Shown here piece after piece: positions 8,320 to 17,640 of a stretch of DNA of 28,318 nt. The DNA is from CAZVJA01 sp964626885 (GTDB taxonomy: Bacteria > Planctomycetota > Planctomycetia > Planctomycetales > Planctomycetaceae). Made by a program: the position numbers and the translations under genes. Every line of letters begins with the position of its first letter. The stretch's first letter is position 1. Where the stretch lies: assembly GCA_964626885.1 (NCBI GenBank), contig CAZVJA010000052.1, forward strand, positions 1 through 28,318, given 5' to 3'. The notes under the pieces are model-generated. The model did no database searches and was not told where the DNA came from. It was given only the letters and a program-made list of their open reading frames with translations.

Positions 8320-8633
8320 CTTGTGACTCTCCTCAATAGCGTGGTCGTAACGACAGACTCGATAATCCGGCCAGCAAGACGAGTCAAGTTACGGTGGGAA
8401 TTCCGCCGTGCTACCCGGTATGTGATAACATAGGCAATATACCCGGGACTTGGACCGTTGGGAATCGCCTCGTTGTATCGCTGAGTTGGGATTGCAAAGA
8501 CCTTGTGTCGTCAGAGAAGGGATGGTCCCACTTGCCAATCGTCTGTGTTTCCAGTGGTTATATGTACAAATGAATAATACTCCTGCGGCTGCATTCTGTC
8601 GATCAGGTGGAATCCCATGCATTTACCCCCCTG

Positions 8634-8670
8634 TTTAACGTTAAAACCGTTAAGATAATCGGCGTTAAAT
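8634..8670. promoter_or_regulatory. Cluster of three CGTTAA boxes, first one palindromic
   Basis: TTTAACGTTAAA (8634-8645) is a perfect 12-base palindrome. CGTTAA recurs at 8648-8653 and 8663-8668, so three copies in the same orientation start at 8639, 8648 and 8663. They lie in the AT-rich part of the region about 200 bases before the first synthetase. A transcription-factor operator is plausible; the regulator is not in the window. Confidence 0.35.
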
Positions 8671-8790
8671 ACTATGTGTCAAATGGGATAGATATTGTGG
8701 TTACAGCTGTTTGGTGTGATTGGGTAGACTTATTGACTGTGGCGATACACGCCTCACTATGAATGTGAGTTGCTAAGGACTGACGCAGAT

Positions 8791-8813
8791 CCCCCATTCA
8801 TGGGGGAACTTTT
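8791..8813 (+). terminator. Terminator-like hairpin in the NRPS leader (possible attenuator)
   Basis: CCCCCA-TTCA-TGGGGG (8791-8806) is a perfect six-base stem with a four-base loop, followed by AACTTTT (T-run 8810-8813). It lies about 57 bases ahead of the start of the first synthetase and the T-run is on the plus-strand side. It could terminate leader transcripts and so set operon expression. The short T-run makes it a weak terminator. Confidence 0.4.
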
Positions 8814-8869
8814 GGCTTGAGCAAGGCAGCGGCAAGAGACCCCAGAGTTACATCGGAGATGCCGAGGAG

Positions 8870-11800
8870 ATGAATCCGCAAACGGCGACAGCCGGGAGGT
8901 CACATCGGACGGTTCCCAGCCCACGGGAGACATGTCCAAGTGATGTATTTGTCGAGTTCCCATCCACTCACCTCGACGGATCGGTCGGATTGCGATTTGA
9001 GTGGATCGCTCGAGACTTCGCTGAGCGGACGGCGTTGCGTGACTCGCGGCGGCAATTCTCTTACCGCGAGCTGAATGTCGCCGCTAATAAGATTGCACAG
9101 GGAATTCTCCGCGAGTGCGGACACGAAGTGGAGCAGGTTGCTCTGTTAATGGAATCGGGGCTCCCGATGATCGTGGGAGTCCTCGCCGCCTGCAAATCTG
9201 GGAAGATCGCCGTCCCGCTCGATGCTGCCTATCCGAAAGCCCGTCAGTCTTACATGCTGGAGAACTCAGAAGCGGGCTTGCTGGTCTGCGATTCGGCGAC
9301 ACATTCCCGCGCGCGAGAGATTGCGGGAGAGGGAGTCCGGATTCTCAATACGGATGCGCTCCCGGCAGGGATCTTATGTGAAAACCCCGGAATCGAGGTT
9401 TCCGCCGACTCCGCCTGTCTGTTGCTCTATACATCCGGTTCGACCGGCCACCCCAAAGGAATTGTGCAAACGCACCGCAATGTGCTGCACACGTGCATGT
9501 CGTATACCAATACCCTGGGCATTTCGCCGGACGACTGCATTTCACATCTTCATTCCACGAGTTTTTCCGCTGGGATCACGGAAGTCTTCTGGGGAATTCT
9601 TAATGGTGCTCAGGTCTCTGTCTGGGACGTGCGCGCGCGGGGTTTCACGGGGTTACGGCGCTGGTTGGCGGATGAACGAATTTCCCTGCTGCACTGGGTT
9701 CCGACCAGCTTTCGGCACCTGTTCAAAGCGGAATTCGATCAGGTGGCGAGTTCGGTTGGGGAAGAGTTTCCAGCGGCTCGTCTGCTGGTACTGGGGAGCG
9801 AAGCGGTCACGCGGCGCGACGTTGAATTGTGGAGAGAACATTTTCCGGCCGACTCACTGTTCGTTTGCCGTCTTGGCTCGACGGAAGCGAGCAACTACCG
9901 CATGTTCTTCATCGATCGGGAAACCGAATTCGAGGGGACTGTCGTGCCGGTCGGATATCCGTTTGGCGGCAAGGAAGTTTTGCTGCTTGACGACGCCGGC
10001 AAGCCGGTCAAACCGGGAGAAATCGGCGAGGTCGCGATCCGCAGCGAATACCTTTCGCCCGGTTATTGGCGACGTCCTGATCTGACCGCAGCGTCGTTCT
10101 TGTCCGACCCGGAAGGAGGGCTTAAGAGGGTCTTCCGTTCCGGGGATTTGGGTGTGATGCGACCGGACGGGTGTCTTGAGTACCTCGGCCGCAAGGACTC
10201 ACAGGTCAAGATTCGCGGCCAGCGGGTCGAGATCGCGGAGATCGAGTCAACACTCTTGGGGATCCCGGGGATCAAACAGGCGGCGGTAACAGCGCACGAT
10301 GACACAACGGGCGAAAAATACCTGGCGGCTTACGTCGTGCCCACCGGAGCCCAACCACCTTCTGTCGGCATGCTGCGTCAGTCGCTGACCGAAAAACTTC
10401 CCGGACCAATGATTCCGGCGGCATTCGTCACGCTGGATGCACTGCCACTGACGACCAGCGGCAAGGTGGACCGCAAGGCGTTGCCGCTCCCTGGTGAAGT
10501 GCATCGGCCCAATGACCGCGAATGGGTTGCACCGCGAACCGCCGTCGAGGAAGCCCTTTCGGAAATCTGGGCCGAAGTGCTGGGACTCGAGCGGGTCGGC
10601 GTAACGGACCATTTCTTCGAGCTGGGAGGACATTCGCTCAACGCGTTGCAGGTCGTTTCCAAGGTTCGCAGCGTACTTCGCGTCGAGTTGTCGTTGTCGA
10701 GCTTGGTGGAACACCCCACGGTTGCCCAACTGGCGGAAGTGGTCGAGGACCGTCGAGCGGGAGAATGGGACAGTGATTCAGAGAACACGGCGGCACTGAG
10801 TCGAGCGGTTCCGGGCAGCGTAACAGCGACTGCAGACAAAGCGCAGTTCGCAATCACTCTGCATCCCGAGCAGCGCCATGAGCCTTTTCCTCTCAATGAT
10901 ATTCAACAGGCGTATTGGATCGGCCGCAGTGGGCTGGTCGAACTCGGCAATGTTTCGACACATCGTTACATGGAGGTGGAATGTGTCGATATTGATCTCT
11001 CGCGGCTGGAAGCAGCGTGGCGAAAACTGATCGAACGGCACGACATGCTTCGGGCGATTGTTCAGCCGGACGGCCGGCAATGCGTACTCAAGCAGGTTCC
11101 GCCATATCAGATCAAGACATTGGACGTCCGCGGGAGAGACTCCCGTGAGGCGGAAGAAGCGATCGCGAGCGTCCGGGAACGGATGTCGCACCAGGTGTTG
11201 CCGTCGGACCGTTGGCCGATCTTCGAACTCTTCGCCGTTCTGATCGACGATCGGACTTTCCGCCTGCACATGAGCTTCGACGCACTGATTCTCGACTTGC
11301 GGAGCCGGTTGATCCTGTTCGAAGAATGGCAGCAATTGTATCATTATCCCGAGGCGATGCTGGAGCCTCTGGAGCTGACCTTTCGAGACTACTTGCTGGC
11401 GGAAGAGTCGCAACGGGAGACACCCCGATACCGAGCGGCTGAAGCGTATTGGCGGAAACGGCTCGATTCCTTACCGTCCCATCCCGATCTTCCCTTGGCC
11501 AAGGAACCGGAAGCGATCGAGAAATCTCGGTTCGTCCGCCGGGCGGCCCGTCTTGAGGCGGGGATCTGGTCGCGATTGAAGGCCCGCGCAAACCAGTCGG
11601 GACTTACTCCCTCCGGATTATTACTCTCCGCGTTTACGGAAGTGCTGCGGGTCTGGAGCCGTAACCCGAAATTCAGCGTGAATCTCACCTTCCTCGACCG
11701 CAAGCCGGGGCATCCCGACGTCGAAAAGATCGTCGGCGATTTCACATCGCTGTTGCTGCTCGAAGTCGACCATTCGCGGCCGGGGACGTTTGAATCGAAA

Positions 11801-14143
11801 GCGAAGCGGCTGCAACAACAGTTGTGGCGGGATCTCGATCATCTGGAATTCAATGGCTTACGCGTGCTTCGTGAACTTGCGAAAAGTCAATCGGGCGAAT
11901 TGAAGGCCGCGATGCCGATCGTGTTCACCAGCGCGTTGGCGTACGACTCATCCAAGGGAGGGGCGGCGCTTTCTCGATGGCTTGGGAAGTCGGTGTTCGA
12001 CGTTTCGCAGACACCGCAGGTCTGGCTGGATCATGTCGTTCTCGAAGATGCCGGTGCGTTGAGCTACTCGTGGGATGCCGTCGAGGAGCTTTTCCCGGCA
12101 GGCATGATCGACGATATGTTCGCAGCTTATCACGCATTGCTCAACCGGCTTGCGAGCGACGACGACACGTGGCAGGAGTTGAGTCACGAGACCGCAACAG
12201 GCCTCCTGCCGGACTCTCAACGCCGCGCAAGGGACGAAGCGAACGCAACCGATGCGCCGATCCCGGCCGGGTTGTTGCATTCGCGGTTTGCGGAACAGGC
12301 CGCGCTGCGTCCAAATCATCCCGCGGTCATCACCGGAGAGACCACGCTTAGTTATCGCGAATTGCTCGATCTTAGCCGCAGAATCGGTCGCAAGCTTCGC
12401 CAAACGGGCGTGCAGCCGAATCAGTTGGTCGCAGTCGTGATGGAGAAAGGGTGGGAGCAAGTCGCTGCGGTGCTCGGGATTCTTGAATCCGGAGCCGCCT
12501 ATCTGCCGATCGATGCAACATTGCCCAAGGATCGGCAGTGGCAGATTCTCGAGGATGGGCGGGTTCAAGTCGCACTTACGCAGACGAAGTTTGAAAGTAC
12601 ACTCGAATGGCCCGCGAACCTGATTCGGTTCGCCGTCAATGACGACGCGCAGTGGACGAGCATCGATGCCGCAGCGCTTCAACCGGTTCAAACACCTGAC
12701 GACTTGGCCTACGTAATCTACACGTCGGGTTCGTCGGGACGGCCCAAGGGAGTAGTTATCGATCATCGTGGCGCGCTCAATACCGTTGTCGACGTGAACT
12801 CACGGTTCGAGGTGGGACCGAACGACAAAGTTCTCGCGCTCTCATCCCTGAGTTTCGACCTGTCGGTGTACGACGTCTTTGGCCTGCTGATTGCCGGCGG
12901 CACGATCATGATCCCCGAAGCGGACGCGGTCCGCAACCCGGCCCGTTGGGCGGAACTTGTTGAACGGTACGGCATCACCTTGTGGAATTCCGTGCCGGCA
13001 CTCGTCGAACTTCTCGTCGAGCATCTCGAAGGGCGAAATGAATCGTTCACGCGATCGCTGCGCGTCGTCATGATGAGCGGCGACTGGATTCCGACAAATT
13101 TACCTGACCGTATTCGCAAGCAGTTCGGTGACATCCGCCTCATCAGCATGGGGGGAGCGACCGAAGCATCCATCTGGTCGATCATCTATGAAATCGGCGA
13201 GGTCGATCCTTCCTGGAAGAGCATTCCGTACGGCAAGGGGATGCTCAATCAGAGTTTTCACGTTTACAACGATCGGATGGAGCCCTGTCCGGTTTGGGTG
13301 CCGGGCCAGTTGCACATTGGAGGCATCGGTCTTGCGAAAGGTTATTGGGGGGATGAAGCCCGCACCAATGCCGCGTTTATCACGCACCCGCACACCGGCG
13401 AGCGATTGTACAAGACCGGCGATCTGGGACGTTTCCTCCCAGACGCCAACATCGAGTTCCTCGGCCGAGAAGATTTCCAGGTCAAGATCCGGGGGAACCG
13501 GATTGAACTGGGGGACATTGAAGCGGCCTTGATGCAGCATGCGTCGGTTAAGGCGGCCGTGGTTTCGGCGGTAGGACCGTCGCGCACCGAAAAACGACTG
13601 GTGGCCTACGTCATTCCCAACGAAGGGGAAAATCCGCAGCCGGAGGAAATGCGGCAGTTCCTCCTGTCAAAATTGCCTGCCTATATGGTTCCGGGCAGTT
13701 ACATGCTGCTTGACAGGTTCCCGCTTTCCTCGAATGGCAAAGTTGACCGCAAGGCACTTCCTGCCCCCGAGGAGAATGAAAACCGATACGAAGACGCATC
13801 AGCAACTGCTGAAGCAACAACTGTTGTTGATCCGGCGACGCAGGAAACCGCTCGGATTGTCGCGCAAGTTCTCGGGGTCGAGAGGTTGGCGGTCGATGCG
13901 AACCTGCTCAATCTTGGTGCGACCTCGATCGATATGATCCGTATTGTGAATGCCGTCGAGAAGGCATTCGGCTTCCGGCCGAAGATTGGGGATTTCTATC
14001 GGCAGCCGACGGTGCGTTGGCTGCACACGGCCCGCAAGCAAAGCGCTATGACTTCTGCACCAGCAATGTCGCAGCAAGGTGCGGGGAGTTCGTCAGCAGG
14101 CGCCAACATTGACTGGGATGCGTTTGAGGAGGGAACCCTATGA
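8870..14143 (+). CDS. NRPS: A-PCP-Cy-A(Cys)-PCP, thiazoline-forming loading synthetase
   Basis: 1757 residues. A1 (about 40-530) has LLLYTSGSTGHPKG, but its A4 block reads TSFSAGITEVF, with Ser in place of the amino-group-binding Asp (position 235 in GrsA numbering). The pocket code by eye is SATHLLRNYK, so the starter is probably not an alpha-amino acid. PCP1 carries Ser589 in LGGHS. A heterocyclization (Cy) domain follows (about 673-1105): FPLNDIQQAYWIGR, the Cy active-site motif DxxxxDxxS (Asp804, Asp809, Ser812), NLTFLDR, VGDFTSLLLLEV and SQTPQVWLDH. A2 (about 1125-1650; A3 at 1284) gives code DLYNMSMIWK, nearly the cysteine code DLYNLSLIWK. PCP2 has Ser1686 in LGATS. The expected product is an acyl-thiazoline thioester. 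GAGGAG abuts the ATG at 8870. The C-terminal tail is acidic and overlaps the next gene by ATGA. Confidence 0.95.
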   Translation: MNPQTATAGRSHRTVPSPRETCPSDVFVEFPSTHLDGSVGLRFEWIARDFAERTALRDSRRQFSYRELNVAANKIAQGILRECGHEVEQVALLMESGLPMIVGVLAACKSGKIAVPLDAAYPKARQSYMLENSEAGLLVCDSATHSRAREIAGEGVRILNTDALPAGILCENPGIEVSADSACLLLYTSGSTGHPKGIVQTHRNVLHTCMSYTNTLGISPDDCISHLHSTSFSAGITEVFWGILNGAQVSVWDVRARGFTGLRRWLADERISLLHWVPTSFRHLFKAEFDQVASSVGEEFPAARLLVLGSEAVTRRDVELWREHFPADSLFVCRLGSTEASNYRMFFIDRETEFEGTVVPVGYPFGGKEVLLLDDAGKPVKPGEIGEVAIRSEYLSPGYWRRPDLTAASFLSDPEGGLKRVFRSGDLGVMRPDGCLEYLGRKDSQVKIRGQRVEIAEIESTLLGIPGIKQAAVTAHDDTTGEKYLAAYVVPTGAQPPSVGMLRQSLTEKLPGPMIPAAFVTLDALPLTTSGKVDRKALPLPGEVHRPNDREWVAPRTAVEEALSEIWAEVLGLERVGVTDHFFELGGHSLNALQVVSKVRSVLRVELSLSSLVEHPTVAQLAEVVEDRRAGEWDSDSENTAALSRAVPGSVTATADKAQFAITLHPEQRHEPFPLNDIQQAYWIGRSGLVELGNVSTHRYMEVECVDIDLSRLEAAWRKLIERHDMLRAIVQPDGRQCVLKQVPPYQIKTLDVRGRDSREAEEAIASVRERMSHQVLPSDRWPIFELFAVLIDDRTFRLHMSFDALILDLRSRLILFEEWQQLYHYPEAMLEPLELTFRDYLLAEESQRETPRYRAAEAYWRKRLDSLPSHPDLPLAKEPEAIEKSRFVRRAARLEAGIWSRLKARANQSGLTPSGLLLSAFTEVLRVWSRNPKFSVNLTFLDRKPGHPDVEKIVGDFTSLLLLEVDHSRPGTFESKAKRLQQQLWRDLDHLEFNGLRVLRELAKSQSGELKAAMPIVFTSALAYDSSKGGAALSRWLGKSVFDVSQTPQVWLDHVVLEDAGALSYSWDAVEELFPAGMIDDMFAAYHALLNRLASDDDTWQELSHETATGLLPDSQRRARDEANATDAPIPAGLLHSRFAEQAALRPNHPAVITGETTLSYRELLDLSRRIGRKLRQTGVQPNQLVAVVMEKGWEQVAAVLGILESGAAYLPIDATLPKDRQWQILEDGRVQVALTQTKFESTLEWPANLIRFAVNDDAQWTSIDAAALQPVQTPDDLAYVIYTSGSSGRPKGVVIDHRGALNTVVDVNSRFEVGPNDKVLALSSLSFDLSVYDVFGLLIAGGTIMIPEADAVRNPARWAELVERYGITLWNSVPALVELLVEHLEGRNESFTRSLRVVMMSGDWIPTNLPDRIRKQFGDIRLISMGGATEASIWSIIYEIGEVDPSWKSIPYGKGMLNQSFHVYNDRMEPCPVWVPGQLHIGGIGLAKGYWGDEARTNAAFITHPHTGERLYKTGDLGRFLPDANIEFLGREDFQVKIRGNRIELGDIEAALMQHASVKAAVVSAVGPSRTEKRLVAYVIPNEGENPQPEEMRQFLLSKLPAYMVPGSYMLLDRFPLSSNGKVDRKALPAPEENENRYEDASATAEATTVVDPATQETARIVAQVLGVERLAVDANLLNLGATSIDMIRIVNAVEKAFGFRPKIGDFYRQPTVRWLHTARKQSAMTSAPAMSQQGAGSSSAGANIDWDAFEEGTL

Positions 14144-17100
14144 CGACACCCAGCCAATTTCTCTCATTGCTCCAGGAGCGGGGCGTTCAGCTCTGGCTGG
14201 AGGGGGATGCGATTCGCTTCCGCGCGCCAAAGGGAGCGTTAACACCCGAATTGAAAGATCAGTTCGCGGCGCATCGCGACGAGATCCGCTTGCTGCTCCG
14301 TGCGAGTGGAAACAGCATGCCGGAATCAGATCAAAGGAATACGACTGTCGAAGCCGGCTTGGTGCGGATTGCCCGAGATGGTGAATTGCCGCTGTCTCCG
14401 TATCAGGAGCGCATATGGTTTCTGGAACAGCTTGAGCCCGAGAGCGCAACCTATAACATCAATGTGACATTGCGATTGAATGGAAACGTTGATGTTCGGG
14501 CGCTCGTGGACGCCATTCAGGCCGTCGTTGCCAGGCACGAAGTACTCCGATCGAATTGCGTCATGCGAGAAGGACGTCCGAGTCTGGTCGTGCATCCAGT
14601 ACTCTGTATCGATGTTCCAACGATCGATCTGAGTGCGCTTCCGGAATTGGATCGCAGCCAGGAAGCATTGCGGCAGTGTGAAGTCGAAGCTCGACGGCCA
14701 TTCCAATTGGGAGCAGGCCCGCTGTTCCGAGTCACTCATTTCCAGTTGTCAGACAATGAGCACTGGCTCTGCATCACGACGCATCACTTTGCGGTCGACG
14801 GCGTTTCCATGCGACTCATTTTGCAAGAAATTGCAACACACTACGCAGCCAAGTTGCAGGGGGCTGTACCGAACCTGCCGCGGTTGCCGCTGGAATATGT
14901 CGATTTCGCCGCCTGGCAACGAAAACAATTGGATGGGCCGCTGTTCCGACAGCAACTGGAACATTGGAAACAATCTCTCAGGGGGGCTCCCGCGGCGCTG
15001 GAAATGCCGACCGACCATCCGCGTCCCGCGGTGCAGTCGAACAACGGGACGCTCGCGACTTTTGAGCTTTCCTCGGAATTGTCCGACAAGCTGCAAGCGT
15101 TGAGCCGTCGGGAAGGAGTGACGCTGTTCATGACGATGCTCGCGGCTTTTCAAACGCTGCTGAGCCGATACTCGCGACAGCGGGAGATCGTCATTGGAAC
15201 AGCGGTCTCCAATCGGAACCGTGCGGAGTTGGAACCGCTCGTCGGACCGTTTACGAATACGCTGGCGCTGCGGATTGACTCCTCGGAAGATTTGACGTTT
15301 CGTGAGATGCTCGGACGCGTGCGGGATGTGTCGCTTGATGCTTTCTCCCACCAGGATCTCCCGTTCGACAAATTAGTGGAAGAACTTCGCCCGCAGCGCG
15401 ACACCAGCCGAAGTGTGCTGTTCCAGGCGATGTTCGTGCTGCACCAACGAACTTTGTCGGAGACATTTCACCTGCCGGGAATTGATGTCGAACGGTTAAC
15501 GACCGATCTTGGCACATCGCGCGGTGATCTCGGTCTGGAGATGGTCTACGGCCATGGCAGGCTCTCGGGTCTGCTCGAATACAATACAGACATATTTGAA
15601 TCACAGACGATTGAGAGGATGATTCACCACTTCCGCACGCTGTTGGAGAGCATTGTCGCGAATCCTGATCAGCGCGTGTCGGAACTGTCGTTGTTGACGG
15701 AAGGCGAAAGTGCAACCCTGCTGAACGATTGGGGGCGCCATCACGCTGCGGTCGTACCAGTCGATACTTGCGTGTTTCAGCGTTTTGAGGAATGGGCGGC
15801 GAAAACTCCCGACGCGCCGGCGCTGCTTTACAAAACGACGCCCACAGAAGGTACCGAGGACACACCGGTTCACCGGATGACCTACGGGGAATTGAACGCT
15901 CGAGCGAACCGGTTGGCACGGCGGTTGAGAAGGCTTGGCGTGGGTCCGGAGACGCTCGTGGCGCTCTGCATGCACAACTCTCCCGATGTGATAGCGGGTA
16001 TCTTTGCCATCTGGAAAGCTGGCGGTGTGTACGTGCCGATCGATCCGGAATACCCCTCGGCGAGGGTCAAGTTCCTTCTCGACGACACTCAGGCAGCCGT
16101 GGTTTTAACACAATGTGAGCTCGTCGCTGGATTACCCTCGCACAGCGCGAGGGTGATCTGCCTGGATTCGGATTGGCCTGAAATTGCTCAGGAAGAATCC
16201 TCAAATCTCGACAACGTCGTCAATGGCACGAATGCCGCGTATGTGATCTATACGTCGGGTTCGACCGGAACACCGAAAGGAGTGGTGATTCCTCACTCGG
16301 CTGTTGCATCCTTTGCCGACGCGATCTGCAAACATCACGAGTTCACGCCCGATGACTGCGTTCTGCAATTCTTCTCGATCAACTTCGATCCGTCGATGGA
16401 GCAGATGCTTGGGGCGTTGCTGTCAGGAGGAAGGCTGGCGCTTCGGACGGGCGACATCTGGTTGCCAGCGGAGATGCACCGCGTGATTGCGGAATTCGGC
16501 GCCACCGTGCTGCAGTTCACGCCGGCTTACTGGCATCCGCTCATATGCTTCTGGCATGACCATCCGGACAAATGCCCTGGCGAGCAAGTGCGGTTAGTGA
16601 CTGTTGGCGGAGATTTTCTGTCGAACGAAAGTGTGCGGCATTGGGCGGATTCGCCCCTTCGATCCGCACGGCTGGTCAATCAATACGGTCCGACGGAATC
16701 CACCGTCATCGCGACGACTTTTGACATCTCCCAGCAACTCGATGCGGCCCTTACCGCGGAGCGGATGCCGATCGGCAAGCCGATTCCTGGTCGGACCGTC
16801 TATATCCTTGACGATCACGGCCAGCTTGTCCCGCCCGGAGTGCCGGGAGAATTGTACATCGGTGGCGACGGGCTCGCGCGCGGCTATTTGAACCGACCGG
16901 AGCTGACGGCAGAGCGATTTGTTGCCGATCCGTTCTGCAAGCAGTCCGGCGCCCGGATGTATCGTACCGGCGATCTCGCGCGGTGGCGGGCGGACGGGCA
17001 GATCGAGATGCTGGGCCGCGTTGATTTTCAGGTCAAGATTCGCGGCTTCCGGATTGAACTGGGAGAAATTGAAGCCGCACTGCTACGGCAGCCGGGAATT

Positions 17101-17640
17101 GCGGAAGCGGTCGTCATGGCGCGCGGCACGCAGGCGGAAGAGAAGCAGCTGATCGCCTATGTGGTCTTTCGACCGGGCGAGGCGCGGCCGATTGGGGCGA
17201 TTCGCAATACCTTGCTGCAGGAACTGGCTGATCAGATGGCCCCTTCGGCGTTCGTGGTGCTCGATCGGTTGCCGCTGTCGCTGAATGGCAAGCTCGATCG
17301 AAACGCATTGCCGGAACCGGCGGTTGAACGTCCGGATTGGTCACACAACTACACCGAACCGCGGACGCCGGTGGAAGAGGAACTCGCATCGATCTGGGCG
17401 CAGGTTCTGCGCGTCGATCGTGTTGGTGTTTACGACAATTTCTTTGAGCTGGGAGGTCACTCGCTGCTGGCGACACAGGTTGTGTCCCGGCTGCGGGAGA
17501 CGTTCGACGTCGATCTTCCGCTGCGTACGATGTTTGAACATCCCACCGTCGAAGGGCTGGCCCTGGCGATCCTGGATTTGCTGGCGTCGCGGATCGCTGG
17601 AAGCGAGCTCGAAGATGCATTGCTGGAGCTGAAACCATGA
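14140..17640 (+). CDS. NRPS: TubC_N docking-C-A-PCP
   Basis: 1166 residues. Residues 1-55 form a TubC_N-type docking domain (FLSLLQERGVQLWLEGD, then APKGALTPELKD), which receives the upstream synthetase. The condensation domain (about 85-515) has LSPYQERIWFLEQL and the active motif HHFAVDG (His215, His216, Asp220). The adenylation domain (about 545-1045; YTSGSTGTPKG at 704) reads FDPSMEQML at A4 (Asp750, Pro751, Glu754). The pocket code by eye is DPEQVVQVIK, which matches no specificity I know well, so the substrate is left open. The carrier has Ser1108 in LGGHS. There is no epimerization or thioesterase domain. It overlaps both neighbours by ATGA, so translation is coupled along the line. 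Confidence 0.95.
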   Translation: MTTPSQFLSLLQERGVQLWLEGDAIRFRAPKGALTPELKDQFAAHRDEIRLLLRASGNSMPESDQRNTTVEAGLVRIARDGELPLSPYQERIWFLEQLEPESATYNINVTLRLNGNVDVRALVDAIQAVVARHEVLRSNCVMREGRPSLVVHPVLCIDVPTIDLSALPELDRSQEALRQCEVEARRPFQLGAGPLFRVTHFQLSDNEHWLCITTHHFAVDGVSMRLILQEIATHYAAKLQGAVPNLPRLPLEYVDFAAWQRKQLDGPLFRQQLEHWKQSLRGAPAALEMPTDHPRPAVQSNNGTLATFELSSELSDKLQALSRREGVTLFMTMLAAFQTLLSRYSRQREIVIGTAVSNRNRAELEPLVGPFTNTLALRIDSSEDLTFREMLGRVRDVSLDAFSHQDLPFDKLVEELRPQRDTSRSVLFQAMFVLHQRTLSETFHLPGIDVERLTTDLGTSRGDLGLEMVYGHGRLSGLLEYNTDIFESQTIERMIHHFRTLLESIVANPDQRVSELSLLTEGESATLLNDWGRHHAAVVPVDTCVFQRFEEWAAKTPDAPALLYKTTPTEGTEDTPVHRMTYGELNARANRLARRLRRLGVGPETLVALCMHNSPDVIAGIFAIWKAGGVYVPIDPEYPSARVKFLLDDTQAAVVLTQCELVAGLPSHSARVICLDSDWPEIAQEESSNLDNVVNGTNAAYVIYTSGSTGTPKGVVIPHSAVASFADAICKHHEFTPDDCVLQFFSINFDPSMEQMLGALLSGGRLALRTGDIWLPAEMHRVIAEFGATVLQFTPAYWHPLICFWHDHPDKCPGEQVRLVTVGGDFLSNESVRHWADSPLRSARLVNQYGPTESTVIATTFDISQQLDAALTAERMPIGKPIPGRTVYILDDHGQLVPPGVPGELYIGGDGLARGYLNRPELTAERFVADPFCKQSGARMYRTGDLARWRADGQIEMLGRVDFQVKIRGFRIELGEIEAALLRQPGIAEAVVMARGTQAEEKQLIAYVVFRPGEARPIGAIRNTLLQELADQMAPSAFVVLDRLPLSLNGKLDRNALPEPAVERPDWSHNYTEPRTPVEEELASIWAQVLRVDRVGVYDNFFELGGHSLLATQVVSRLRETFDVDLPLRTMFEHPTVEGLALAILDLLASRIAGSELEDALLELKP

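Larger units (their letters stand above)
8320..8869. other. Divergent intergenic region upstream of the NRPS operon
   Basis: About 550 bases without a convincing gene; short frames on both strands show no family features. It is more AT-rich than its flanks, especially 8630-8700. It holds the promoter of the DUF1080 gene (leftward) and that of the NRPS operon (rightward), the three CGTTAA boxes and the leader hairpin listed separately. A weak candidate NRPS promoter is TTGACT (8733-8738) with TATGAA (8758-8763), but the 19-base spacer is long. I do not claim it firmly. Confidence 0.5.

Noticed and set aside
8389..8638. Short frames on both strands in the region before the NRPS operon (77 and 62 codons)
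   Set aside because: No ribosome binding site, no family features, and they overlap each other; treated as intergenic.
8990..10470. Starter A domain as a salicylate or dihydroxybenzoate ligase, which would make the line a classic siderophore
   Set aside because: The aryl-acid ligase signature around the A4 block is not seen and no salicylate or DHB synthesis gene lies in the window.
11948..12766. 272-codon minus-strand frame inside the first synthetase
   Set aside because: It is antisense to the Cy and A2 domains and shows no domain of its own.
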